Shown piece by piece: positions 14,727 to 20,979 of a DNA stretch of 20,979 nucleotides (its first letter is position 1; each line of letters begins with the position of its first letter). The position numbers were made by a program, and so were the translations under genes. Source of the stretch: Loktanella sp. UBA3435 (GTDB lineage: Bacteria > Pseudomonadota > Alphaproteobacteria > Rhodobacterales > Rhodobacteraceae); assembly GCA_002378665.1 (NCBI GenBank), contig DFSO01000033.1, forward strand, positions 56,412 through 77,390, given 5' to 3'. The notes under the pieces were generated by a model that saw only the letters and a program-made list of their open reading frames with translations, made no database searches and was not told the DNA's origin.

Positions 14727-14899
14727 TGTACAAAATCGAACTGATCAACCGCGATGACGCGCATCATTTGTCACGCGGCACACCTGCGCTCAAAACGCGG
14801 ATCATGGAGCTTTCAGGCGCATTCCTGATGAACCGTGGCATCACATTGCCGTGGTCGTTCCCAGAACGTATGTGGGTTGTTGAAGGCACAAAGCTTTAG
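14726..14899 (+). pseudogene. 57-codon remnant, probably the C-terminal end of a lost gene before dgoK
   Basis: The frame reads from ATG 14726 to TAG 14899 and ends 9 nt before dgoK. The product (MYKIELINRDDAHHLSRG, ... GAFLMNRGITLPWSFPER, MWVVEGTKL) has the dense, ordered residue mix of a folded enzyme's tail rather than a small stand-alone protein. No ribosome site is seen before the ATG, and the sequence directly upstream codes for IclR on the other strand, so the first part of this gene seems to have been removed. I cannot name the family. By position it could have been an earlier step or transport gene of the galactose operon. A genuine short gene is possible but less likely. Confidence 0.4.
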
Positions 14900-14908
14900 G
14901 GGGACGCT

Positions 14909-15796
14909 ATGCTTAAACCGGATTGGATCGCTGTCGATTGGGGCACCAGCAACATGCGCGCGTGGGCAATGTCGGCCAGCGGCACGGTGCTGGACGAGGT
15001 GCGCTCTGATCGTGGCATGGGCAGCTTGAAGCCCGCTGAGTTCGAGCAAGCCCTGCGCGACGCCATCGCCCCGTGGGACCATAAGGGCGCCCCGATGATC
15101 GCCTGCGGCATGGTCGGCGCAAAGCAAGGCTGGATGGAAGCGCCCTACGCTGCCGTCCCTTGCGCGGCCACGCCCGAAGGTTTCACCAAACCCGATGCGG
15201 GCGACCTCGACGTGTACATCATCGCGGGACTAAAGCAGGCTGATCCTGCGGACGTCATGCGCGGCGAAGAGACCCAAATCGCAGGTTTCTTGTCGATGAA
15301 CAAAAACTGGGACGGCGTCATTTGCTTGCCCGGAACCCACACCAAATGGGCCCATATCAGCGCAGATGAGGTGGTAAGTTTTCAAACCTACATGACGGGC
15401 GACCTGTTTGCCGCGATCTCTGGAAACACTGTTCTCAAGCATTCCGTGAATAGCGACGATTGGGACAATGACGCCTTTGATGGTGGCGTTGCCGATGCCA
15501 TGGCCCGCCCCGAACGGCTCGCCGCACGGCTGTTTTCACTCCGCGCTGAGGGCCTGCTCAACGGCATGCAAAACGGCACGGCCAAAGCCCGCCTGTCAGG
15601 CCTGCTGATAGGCGCGGAACTCGCAGGTGCCAAACCTTACTGGCTCGGCCAACAAGTCGCCGTCATCGGTGCGGGCGGACTCTGTTCTCTCTACGTCCGT
15701 GCGCTGGCCGCACAATCGGCACCTGCCACCCAAGTCAAAGGTGACGCGATCACACTCGCGGGCCTAACCGCCGCCTTTAAACGCCTCAAAGGATAA
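14909..15796 (+). CDS. dgoK: 2-dehydro-3-deoxygalactonokinase
   Basis: 295 aa, normal DgoK length. The N-terminus AVDWGTSNMRAWAMS is the kinase phosphate-1 motif (here IAVDWGTSN), then GMVGAKQGWMEAPY (about 70-83) and LPGTHTKW (about 143-150), all typical of the DgoK family. It phosphorylates 2-keto-3-deoxygalactonate with ATP in the De Ley-Doudoroff pathway. AGGGGGAC lies just before the ATG. It leads the galactose operon: dgoA follows after 4 nt. No clear promoter is visible between the IclR break point and this start, so expression may depend on sequence brought in by the rearrangement. Confidence 0.92.
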   Translation: MLKPDWIAVDWGTSNMRAWAMSASGTVLDEVRSDRGMGSLKPAEFEQALRDAIAPWDHKGAPMIACGMVGAKQGWMEAPYAAVPCAATPEGFTKPDAGDLDVYIIAGLKQADPADVMRGEETQIAGFLSMNKNWDGVICLPGTHTKWAHISADEVVSFQTYMTGDLFAAISGNTVLKHSVNSDDWDNDAFDGGVADAMARPERLAARLFSLRAEGLLNGMQNGTAKARLSGLLIGAELAGAKPYWLGQQVAVIGAGGLCSLYVRALAAQSAPATQVKGDAITLAGLTAAFKRLKG

Positions 15797-15800
15797 CGCC

Positions 15801-16409
15801 ATGTCACACCTCCCCCTGATCGCGATCCTGCGCGGCGTCACACAGTCCGAGGCAGCTCCAATTGCCGAAGTCTTGATCGACGCGGGCATCACCCAGATCG
15901 AAGTGCCGCTCAATTCCCCAGATCCGTTTGAAAGCATCAAAGCCATGGCAGACGCGTTCAGCGATGTCGCATTGATCGGCGCAGGCACGGTCCTGTCGGT
16001 CGAGGACGTAGGCCGCGTGGCGCAAGCAGGCGGCAAACTTATCGTCTCCCCCAACACCGACCAGCGCGTGATCGTGGCCACCAAAACCGCAGGCATGGCA
16101 AGCTGGCCAGGTGTGATGACCCCCACCGAATGCTTCGCAGCACTCAAGGCTGGCGCAGACGGTCTCAAGATTTTTCCGGCCTCACTTCTCGGCCCTGAAG
16201 GGATCAAGGCAATCCGCGCAGTCTTACCCAAAGGCACGCTCATTTACGCCGTTGGCGGCGCTGGCGCAGATAATTTCGGCGAATGGATGGCAGCCTCTGC
16301 TGACGGGTTTGGCATTGGCTCTGCTCTCTACAAACAAGGCTTCTCCGTGGTCGACGTCAAAGCCCGCGCCATCGATATGGTCGCGGCCTACAACGCGGCT
16401 AAGTCATGA
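15801..16409 (+). CDS. dgoA: 2-dehydro-3-deoxy-6-phosphogalactonate aldolase
   Basis: 202 aa, a class I KDPG/KDPGal aldolase barrel. LIAILRGVT opens strand 1, QIEVPLNSP holds Glu34 (proton shuttle), IGAGTVLS follows (60-66), and GLKIFPAS contains the Schiff-base Lys123. The NSPDPFESI reading after Glu34, in place of Thr/Arg-rich KDPG forms, matches the galactonate branch, as does linkage to dgoK. It splits 2-keto-3-deoxy-6-phosphogalactonate into pyruvate and glyceraldehyde 3-phosphate. AAGGATAACGCC before the ATG supplies the ribosome site, and the stop overlaps the next start (ATGA). Confidence 0.92.
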   Translation: MSHLPLIAILRGVTQSEAAPIAEVLIDAGITQIEVPLNSPDPFESIKAMADAFSDVALIGAGTVLSVEDVGRVAQAGGKLIVSPNTDQRVIVATKTAGMASWPGVMTPTECFAALKAGADGLKIFPASLLGPEGIKAIRAVLPKGTLIYAVGGAGADNFGEWMAASADGFGIGSALYKQGFSVVDVKARAIDMVAAYNAAKS

Positions 16410-17230
16410 TTTTCGACGCCACCAAATGCACGCTGGGCGAAGGGCCACTTTGGCACCCTTTGCGCAAACAGCTTTTCTGGTTCGATATCCTTGGAAAGCG
16501 ACTGCACACCCGAGGTCAGCATTGGGATTTCGACACATATGTTTCTGCGGCAGGTTGGGTCGATCATGACACGCTAGTCATCGCTTCTGCAAAGGGCTTG
16601 CACCGCTTTGACATCAACACTGGCGAACAATCCCTCCTCTGTGACCTTGAAGCCGATAACGCCGGCACCCGTTCCAACGACGGACGCGCGGACCCGCAAG
16701 GCGGTTTCTGGATTGGCACGATGGGTCTAAATGCAGAACTGGGCGCAGGTTCCATCTACCGCTATTACAAGGGCGAGTTGCGCAAACTTTACGGCGACCT
16801 ACAAATTACCAATTCCATCTGCTTTGCACCCTCTGGCGATACCGCCTATTTCACCGACACAAACACGCAGATGGTCATGGCCGTTTCACTCGACACAGAC
16901 GGATGGCCAAATGATGATCCACAATTGCACATCGATCTGCGCGGCACTAACTTCCGCCCTGACGGCGCAGTCTGCGACGCAAACGGCAACCTCTTTTCCG
17001 CACAATGGGGCGTTGGCCGCGTGGCAGCCTACGACCCGAAAGGCCATTTCATCGAAGCGTTCAACATGCCCGCAATCCAATCCTCCTGCCCCGCATTCGG
17101 CGGTGAAAACCTACAAACCCTCTATTGCACCTCCGCCGCAGTCGGACGAGACGGGACCGACGACGGCAAAACTTTCAGCTTCCAAACCACCTACACAGGA
17201 CAAGCAGACCATCAGGTCATCCTAGCCTAA
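16406..17230 (+). CDS. SMP-30/gluconolactonase-family lactonase, probably galactonolactonase
   Basis: 274 aa, a six-bladed propeller of the SMP-30/regucalcin/gluconolactonase family. All four metal ligands are in place: Glu12 in LGEGPLWH, Asn91 in RSNDGRADPQG, Asn136 in ITNSICF, and the catalytic Asp186 in RPDGAVCD. There is no signal peptide. Members hydrolyse sugar-acid lactones. Placed between dgoA and a beta-galactosidase, the likely substrate is galactono-lactone formed by galactose dehydrogenase, giving galactonate. The start overlaps the dgoA stop by ATGA. The exact lactone is inferred from context; an arabino- or glucono-lactone is also possible. Confidence 0.87.
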   Translation: MIFDATKCTLGEGPLWHPLRKQLFWFDILGKRLHTRGQHWDFDTYVSAAGWVDHDTLVIASAKGLHRFDINTGEQSLLCDLEADNAGTRSNDGRADPQGGFWIGTMGLNAELGAGSIYRYYKGELRKLYGDLQITNSICFAPSGDTAYFTDTNTQMVMAVSLDTDGWPNDDPQLHIDLRGTNFRPDGAVCDANGNLFSAQWGVGRVAAYDPKGHFIEAFNMPAIQSSCPAFGGENLQTLYCTSAAVGRDGTDDGKTFSFQTTYTGQADHQVILA

Positions 17231-17274
17231 CCGCCCCACCTCGCTTTGTTCCAAATACTCAAAAAGGTACCCCC

Positions 17275-19176
17275 ATGAAACGCACCCTCGGCGTCTGCTA
17301 TTATCCCGAACATTGGCCCGAGACCGAATGGGCCGCCGACGCTGCCGAAATGGTCGCAGCTGGCCTGACATGGGTGCGCATCGGTGAATTCGCGTGGTCG
17401 CGGATGGAGGCCGAGCCGGGCGTTCTGACATGGGATTGGCTTGATCGTGCAATCGCGACCTTAGGCAATGCTGGCCTCAAGGTCGTCCTTGGCACGCCAA
17501 CCGCCACGCCGCCGCGTTGGATGGTCGACAAGCACCCCGATATACTCCCCGTCGATGCAAACGGGAATACCCGCAAATTCGGCTCGCGCAGGCATTATGA
17601 CTTTAGCCACCTACCCTACCGTGATGAGAGCAAACGCATCGCCACGTTGATGGCGGAACGCTATGGCAAGAACCCGCATGTGGCCGCTTGGCAAATCGAC
17701 AACGAATACGACTGCCACGACACGACCCTATCCTATTCAGAGGCCGCAAAACGCGGCTTCCAAGACTGGCTGGCACAGAAATATCAATCCACAGTCGCAC
17801 TCAACCGCGCATGGGGCAATGTGTTTTGGTCGATGGATTACGACACATTCGACCAGATTGAACTGCCCAACCTAACGGTGACAGAACCCAACCACCCGCA
17901 CCAACTGGCCTTCCGCCAGCATTCCTCCGATCAAGTCGTGGCGTTCAACAAGGTGCAAGCCGGCGCCATTCGCGCCCATTCGGACGCACCGCTGATCCAC
18001 AACTACATGGGCCGTATCACGACATTCGATCATTGGAAGGTCGGCGCAGACCTCGATATCGCGTCTTGGGATAGTTACCCGATTGGCTTCCTTTCCGATC
18101 GCATCGAAGGAACACCTAAAGAAAAACTGAAATTCCTGCGCCAAGGCCACCCCGATAACCAAGCCTTCCACCACGACCTTTACCGCGCCGTGGGCCGTGG
18201 CCGCATGTGGGTGATGGAACAGCAACCAGGGCCTGTAAATTGGGCCCCTTACAACCCAGCTCCGCTGCCAGGAATGGCGCGACTTTGGGCTTGGGAAGCC
18301 TTTGCGCATGGTGCCGAAACTGTTTGCTATTTCCGCTGGCGGCAGGCCCCATTTGCGCAAGAGCAAATGCACGCAGGGCTTCTGCGCCCCGACCGTGCGC
18401 CCGCGCCAGCCTTGGCCGAGGCACGCCAAGTCGCCGATGAATTTGACCTCATGCCCGACGTCGGAACAGCCGCCGCATCCGTGGCCCTCGTCTTCGATTA
18501 CGAGAGCGCATGGGCGTGGGATGTCCAGCCGCAAGGCGCCGATTTCGAGATGTTCCGCCTCGCGTGCGCCGCCTACCGCACATTGCGTCGCGCTGGTCTG
18601 AACATTGATATCCTGCCACCGGATGTGGCTGACCTGTCCACCTATAAACTGGTCCTCGCCCCCGGAATCATGACCTTGTCTGACAACCTGCGGAATGCCC
18701 TCACGACCTTTGAAGGCATCGCCCTGATCGGCCCCCGCAGCGACACGAAAACCCGCGAACTTGCGATCCCCGATGTGCTTGGCCCGAACCTGCCAAACGT
18801 CGACGTGACCGTGTCACTCACAGAAAGCATCCCACCAAACGCCAAGGTCAAACTACAAGGCGGCGGGCGCTTCCTGCATTGGTTCGAGCACCTCATAGGT
18901 ACTGCGCAGGTCCATCTTTCGACGAAAGATGGTCAGCCCGCGATCATGGGCGAGGACAACATCCGCTACCTCGCGGGCTGGCCAGACGATGCAACCTTTG
19001 ACGCGATCATCGGCGGGCTCTGCGATACGCTCGACATCACGACCTATAGCCTGCCTGACGGGCTACGCATCCGCGACACGGACACCCATCGTTTCATCTT
19101 CAACTACGCACCAAAAGCACAAAGCTGGGGCGATGTGATCATTCCAGCCGCTGGCGTTCACTGGGAGGCCCTATGA
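17275..19176 (+). CDS. Beta-galactosidase, glycoside hydrolase family 42
   Basis: 633 aa. GVCYYPEHWPE opens the GH42 barrel, WQIDNEYDCH holds the acid/base Glu144, and MWVMEQQPGPVNW holds the nucleophile Glu315. A trimerisation-type domain (about 390-560, SVALVFDYESAWAW) and a C-terminal beta domain follow. No signal peptide is present, so it hydrolyses imported galactosides in the cytoplasm. The start at 17275 is chosen over earlier in-frame codons because AAAAAGG sits about 7 nt upstream and upstream codons overlap the lactonase gene. The stop overlaps galM by ATGA. Pairing with DgoKA and a mutarotase points to lactose or galactoside use through galactonate. No galactoside importer is present apart from the orphan ATPase. 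Confidence 0.92.
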   Translation: MKRTLGVCYYPEHWPETEWAADAAEMVAAGLTWVRIGEFAWSRMEAEPGVLTWDWLDRAIATLGNAGLKVVLGTPTATPPRWMVDKHPDILPVDANGNTRKFGSRRHYDFSHLPYRDESKRIATLMAERYGKNPHVAAWQIDNEYDCHDTTLSYSEAAKRGFQDWLAQKYQSTVALNRAWGNVFWSMDYDTFDQIELPNLTVTEPNHPHQLAFRQHSSDQVVAFNKVQAGAIRAHSDAPLIHNYMGRITTFDHWKVGADLDIASWDSYPIGFLSDRIEGTPKEKLKFLRQGHPDNQAFHHDLYRAVGRGRMWVMEQQPGPVNWAPYNPAPLPGMARLWAWEAFAHGAETVCYFRWRQAPFAQEQMHAGLLRPDRAPAPALAEARQVADEFDLMPDVGTAAASVALVFDYESAWAWDVQPQGADFEMFRLACAAYRTLRRAGLNIDILPPDVADLSTYKLVLAPGIMTLSDNLRNALTTFEGIALIGPRSDTKTRELAIPDVLGPNLPNVDVTVSLTESIPPNAKVKLQGGGRFLHWFEHLIGTAQVHLSTKDGQPAIMGEDNIRYLAGWPDDATFDAIIGGLCDTLDITTYSLPDGLRIRDTDTHRFIFNYAPKAQSWGDVIIPAAGVHWEAL

Positions 19177-20126
19177 CCCATTTCGGCACCACCGCCGACG
19201 GACGTTACGTCGAACGGATTACCCTCGAAGCTGGTGACCTAAAGGTCGCGATCCTCACTCTTGGCGCAGCGCTTCACGAAGTGCGCCTTGCGGGTGTCGA
19301 CTACAATCTAACCGCTGGCACAGACGACGTTTTGGCCTACGCGGGTGATTGGCGCTATCATGGCACCATCATCGGCCCTATCGCCAATCGGATCAGCACC
19401 GCGCAGGTCAAAATTGAAGGTATGATGCACGAGTTAGAGCGAAATCAAGACGGGCGCATTCATCTGCACTCAGGCAAGGACGCGACGCATTTTCAAGTAT
19501 GGTCGGTCGTTGAGCAAAGCGCGTCAAGCGTCACATTGGAGACCATTCTCGGTGACGGCCTCTGCGGCCTTCCGGGCAAGCGGACGATCCGCGCGGTCTA
19601 CACCGTCACAGCCCCCGCAACGCTCACCCTCTCGCTCACAGGGACCAGCGACGCCGACACCATGATGAACCTTGCACAGCACGGTTATTGGAACATGGAC
19701 GGGTCTGAGGATTGGACAGGCCACCGCATGCACATCGCGGCCAACCATTACCTGCCCACCGATGCGGACGCATGCCCCACGGGAGAGACCGCAGAGGTGT
19801 CGGATTCGCTGATGGACCTACGCGACGGACCAGAAATCGCCAGCCGTACCCACATTTTCGACCACAACTTCTGCACCGCCACAACAAAACAAGACCTGCG
19901 CGACGTTGTCACCCTCACAGGCACCCGTGGTGTGAAAATGACAATGGCCACGACCGAAACAGGTATCCAGATTTATGACGGACGCAGGCTGCCTATGCCC
20001 TACAGTGCCCTCGCCATTGAGGCGCAGGGCTGGCCCGACGCCCCCAATCATCGGGGTTTCCCGTCGATCAGGCTCAAAGCGGGCGAAACCTATGCGCAAA
20101 CGACAAGCTGGCGGTTCGAAACCTAG
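19173..20126 (+). CDS. galM: Aldose 1-epimerase (galactose mutarotase)
   Basis: 317 aa, a GalM-type beta-sandwich. IGPIANRIS binds sugar, HLHSGKD is the first conserved His segment, NLAQHGYWNMDG carries the catalytic His (canonical NLTNHSYFNL), FDHNF holds the conserved Asp, and AIEAQGWPDAPNH contains the catalytic Glu. It interconverts alpha- and beta-galactose released by the beta-galactosidase so that the dehydrogenase receives its anomer. ATGA overlap with the GH42 gene shows coupling. It is the last operon gene. Its stop codon overlaps that of the convergent uraH in CTAG, leaving no room for a terminator between them. Confidence 0.92.
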   Translation: MTHFGTTADGRYVERITLEAGDLKVAILTLGAALHEVRLAGVDYNLTAGTDDVLAYAGDWRYHGTIIGPIANRISTAQVKIEGMMHELERNQDGRIHLHSGKDATHFQVWSVVEQSASSVTLETILGDGLCGLPGKRTIRAVYTVTAPATLTLSLTGTSDADTMMNLAQHGYWNMDGSEDWTGHRMHIAANHYLPTDADACPTGETAEVSDSLMDLRDGPEIASRTHIFDHNFCTATTKQDLRDVVTLTGTRGVKMTMATTETGIQIYDGRRLPMPYSALAIEAQGWPDAPNHRGFPSIRLKAGETYAQTTSWRFET

Positions 20127-20482
20127 CTGCCGCGATAGGTCGAATAGCTAAACGGGGTCAGCAGCAACGGCACATGATAGTGCTGGTTGCGGTCCGACAC
20201 GCCAAATCGGATCGGAATCTGATCCAAGAAACGCGGACCATCCGAAGCTGGACCCAACTTGTTCAAATAATCGCCCGCATAAAACAGCAACTCATACTGG
20301 CCGACCAAAAACGCCTCGGCGGGCAAAATCGGCCCATCCGTGCGCCCGTCCGCATTGGTCACAGCCGTCACGATATGCTGCCAATGTCCGCGATCAATGC
20401 GGAACAAATCCACCTTCATCCCCATCGCTGGCCGCCCAATCGCGGTATCCAGCACATGCGTCGTCAAATATCCTGTCGCCAT
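20123..20482 (-). CDS. uraH: 5-hydroxyisourate hydrolase (transthyretin-like)
   Basis: 119 aa from the preferred start. TTHVLDTAIGRPA with His9 opens the fold, HYHVPLLL carries the paired His residues, and the protein ends in YRGS, the four-residue signature that separates hydroxyisourate hydrolases from transthyretin. It converts 5-hydroxyisourate to OHCU in urate breakdown and is cytoplasmic (no signal). The ATG at 20482 is chosen because AAGGAAG lies about 9 nt upstream; an ATG nine codons earlier (20509) would put the ribosome site inside the gene. No other purine-catabolism gene is in the window, though they often lie upstream of uraH, where a tRNA and an integrated element now stand. 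Confidence 0.93.
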   Translation of the reverse strand: MATGYLTTHVLDTAIGRPAMGMKVDLFRIDRGHWQHIVTAVTNADGRTDGPILPAEAFLVGQYELLFYAGDYLNKLGPASDGPRFLDQIPIRFGVSDRNQHYHVPLLLTPFSYSTYRGS

Positions 20483-20523
20483 CGCCGTGCTCTTCCTTAT
20501 GTTCGTCACGCGCTATTGCGTAG

Positions 20524-20541
20524 GATGGGTTTTAACCCATC
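20524..20541. repeat. Palindrome upstream of uraH
   Basis: GATGGGTT (20524-20531), two T, then AACCCATC (20534-20541): perfect 8-bp arms, 42 bp upstream of the uraH start. It could be an operator for a dimeric regulator. Its context GTAGGATGGGTTTTAACCC also resembles interspersed REP-like palindromes common in bacterial intergenic DNA, which I consider at least as likely. Confidence 0.45.
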
Positions 20542-20639
20542 TCCCCGCGAATGCACCTGATACAAACGTCGAAATATGCCACGTTTTCACTTTGTTGGAC
20601 TCTAACTGCCGAAAAGCACCAATCAAACCAAGAATCGGT

Positions 20640-20668
20640 TTGACACCCCTGCCTGCTTTGCGTAATCG
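20640..20668 (+). promoter_or_regulatory. Sigma-70-type promoter of the tRNA
   Basis: A perfect -35 box TTGACA (20640-20645) is followed after 17 bp by TAATCG (20663-20668) as a weak -10. The tRNA begins 11 nt later, so transcription would start a few bases before it. The GGGG after the -10 fits a stable-RNA discriminator only loosely. Confidence 0.6.
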
Positions 20669-20678
20669 GGGCCACGTT

Positions 20679-20755
20679 GGCGCGGTAGCTCAGTTGGTTA
20701 GAGCGATCGACTCATAATCGATAGGTCGGGAGTTCAAGTCTCCCCCACGCCACCA
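20679..20755 (+). tRNA. tRNA with CAU anticodon, probably elongator tRNA-Met
   Basis: A 77-nt cloverleaf with encoded CCA. The acceptor is GGCGCGG against CCACGCC, then U8 A9. The D stem is GCTC/GAGC with loop AGTTGGTTA. The anticodon stem ATCGA/TCGAT encloses loop CTCATAA (anticodon CAT), followed by variable loop AGGTC. The T stem is GGGAG/CTCCC with loop TTCAAGT, then discriminator A and CCA. One acceptor pair is mismatched (C5 at 20683 with A68 at 20747). CAU is read by elongator Met, initiator Met or lysidine-modified Ile tRNA. The G1-C72 pair and missing initiator features rule out fMet, and Met is favoured over Ile2 by overall similarity, with some doubt. An integrase-like ORF starts about 100 nt downstream. 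Confidence 0.88.
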
Positions 20756-20811
20756 ACCAAACCCCTTGTTTTTAAGTAAAATCCATACTAAAAAGGGTTA
20801 TGGCAAAGCAT

Positions 20812-20845
20812 TTGACACAACCGTTGACACAACACCTGACACAAC
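20812..20845. repeat. Three tandem 12-bp repeats (TTGACACAAC + 2)
   Basis: TTGACACAAC at 20812-20821 and 20824-20833, and CTGACACAAC at 20836-20845, each start 12 bp after the previous one. They lie between the tRNA 3' end and the integrase-like ORF, the place where integrase arm sites, excisionase sites or an operator of the integrase gene would be. Just after them ACAACA (20841-20846) and TGTTGT (20854-20859) form an inverted repeat before the ATG. Confidence 0.7.
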
Positions 20846-20860
20846 ACACTGGCTGTTGTT

Positions 20861-20979
20861 ATGGTCAATGATAGCCAAAAACTAGGTTGGGCAGACTACT
20901 CAGCGCCACGAGTCGTCCTCGTAAAGGGCAAGTACTCTATTGAAGTGAGCATCCCACGGGAGAGGTGGTCCTAGATTTT
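20861..20979 (+). pseudogene. N-terminal fragment of a tyrosine-recombinase-like integrase, interrupted (runs off window)
   Basis: From ATG 20861 the frame gives 37 residues, ending ...VVLVKGKYSIEVSIPRERWS at a TAG (20972-20974). A WADYSAPRVV start followed by a KGKY-x-x-x-V strand and then IPRE is how many tRNA-linked tyrosine integrases begin. At GGGAGAGG (20959-20966) the removal of one AG would let the frame continue as IPREVVLDF, the expected integrase reading, so a 2-bp duplication may have broken the gene. No good ribosome site precedes the ATG. Only 119 bp are visible, so the family is tentative. Position right after a tRNA supports an integrase of an element using this tRNA as attachment site. 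Confidence 0.45.

Noticed and set aside
14418..14744. 108-codon plus-strand frame opposite the IclR fragment
   Set aside because: The minus strand shows clear IclR effector-domain sequence; the plus frame has no recognisable pattern.
17125..17274. 50-codon upstream extension of the beta-galactosidase
   Set aside because: Overlaps the lactonase gene, translates to Arg-rich nonsense, and the GH42 fold begins at the ATG at 17275.
20760..20799. AACCC...GGGTT with TTTTTA...TAAAAA as a tRNA terminator
   Set aside because: Arms are interrupted by a 4-nt bulge, the loop is long, and no T tract follows; AT-rich sequence makes such pairing common.
1..20979. CRISPR arrays, rRNA genes, insertion sequences, toxin-antitoxin pairs
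   Set aside because: No regularly spaced 20-40-nt repeats, no rRNA sequence, no transposase or terminal inverted repeats were seen on either strand.

Overview
The window looks like a chromosomal segment of a marine alphaproteobacterium of the Rhodobacterales (Roseobacter group). This is inferred from gene content and gene style: a MocR-type TauR regulator, Xsc, a cytoplasmic SoeABC sulfite dehydrogenase, De Ley-Doudoroff galactose genes, and dense operons with ATGA/TGATG overlaps. No database search was possible, so the genus is not assigned.

Left flank (1-1560): the 3' end of a TbpB-like beta-barrel gene (+), then two minus-strand genes, a 43-residue secreted peptide (654-785) and a predicted lipoprotein (977-1486). 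A two-way terminator (550-577) closes both sides. Four GTGCAC/T half-sites spaced exactly 11 bp lie upstream of the peptide gene.

Organosulfonate region (1606-13219): tauR, then a tight operon xsc - TSUP exporter - pta - ackA - second TSUP exporter - soeA - a 47-aa membrane ORF - soeB - soeC, closed by a strong terminator. Xsc splits sulfoacetaldehyde into acetyl phosphate and sulfite. Pta (and nominally AckA) handle the acetyl phosphate. Sulfite can be exported by the TSUP proteins or oxidised to sulfate by SoeABC, with electrons going to quinone. Three direct repeats resembling the TauR box, 22-23 bp apart, precede xsc, and two reversed copies 22 bp apart precede tauR. No taurine transporter or taurine-oxidising/transaminating gene is in the window. 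The most novel item is the small single-pass membrane ORF between soeA and soeB, joined to both by 4-nt ATGA overlaps. AckA has Gly where the family has a catalytic Asp.

Galactoside region (13242-20126): a minus-strand UgpC/MsmK-type ABC ATPase without its permeases, and an IclR regulator fragment lacking its DNA-binding half. A 57-codon plus-strand remnant abuts it, and together these look like a deletion or rearrangement scar. Then dgoK - dgoA - SMP-30 lactonase - GH42 beta-galactosidase - galM encode most of an oxidative (De Ley-Doudoroff) lactose/galactose route. Galactose dehydrogenase and galactonate dehydratase are missing from the window.

Right flank (20123-20979): uraH (-), tail to tail with galM with overlapping stop codons, then a tRNA with a CAU anticodon and its promoter. 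After it come three 12-bp tandem repeats and the N-terminus of a tyrosine-recombinase-like protein that runs into a stop. This looks like the left end of an element integrated at the tRNA 3' end. The tRNA carries a C5-A68 acceptor mismatch, which could mean the element supplied the 3' half.
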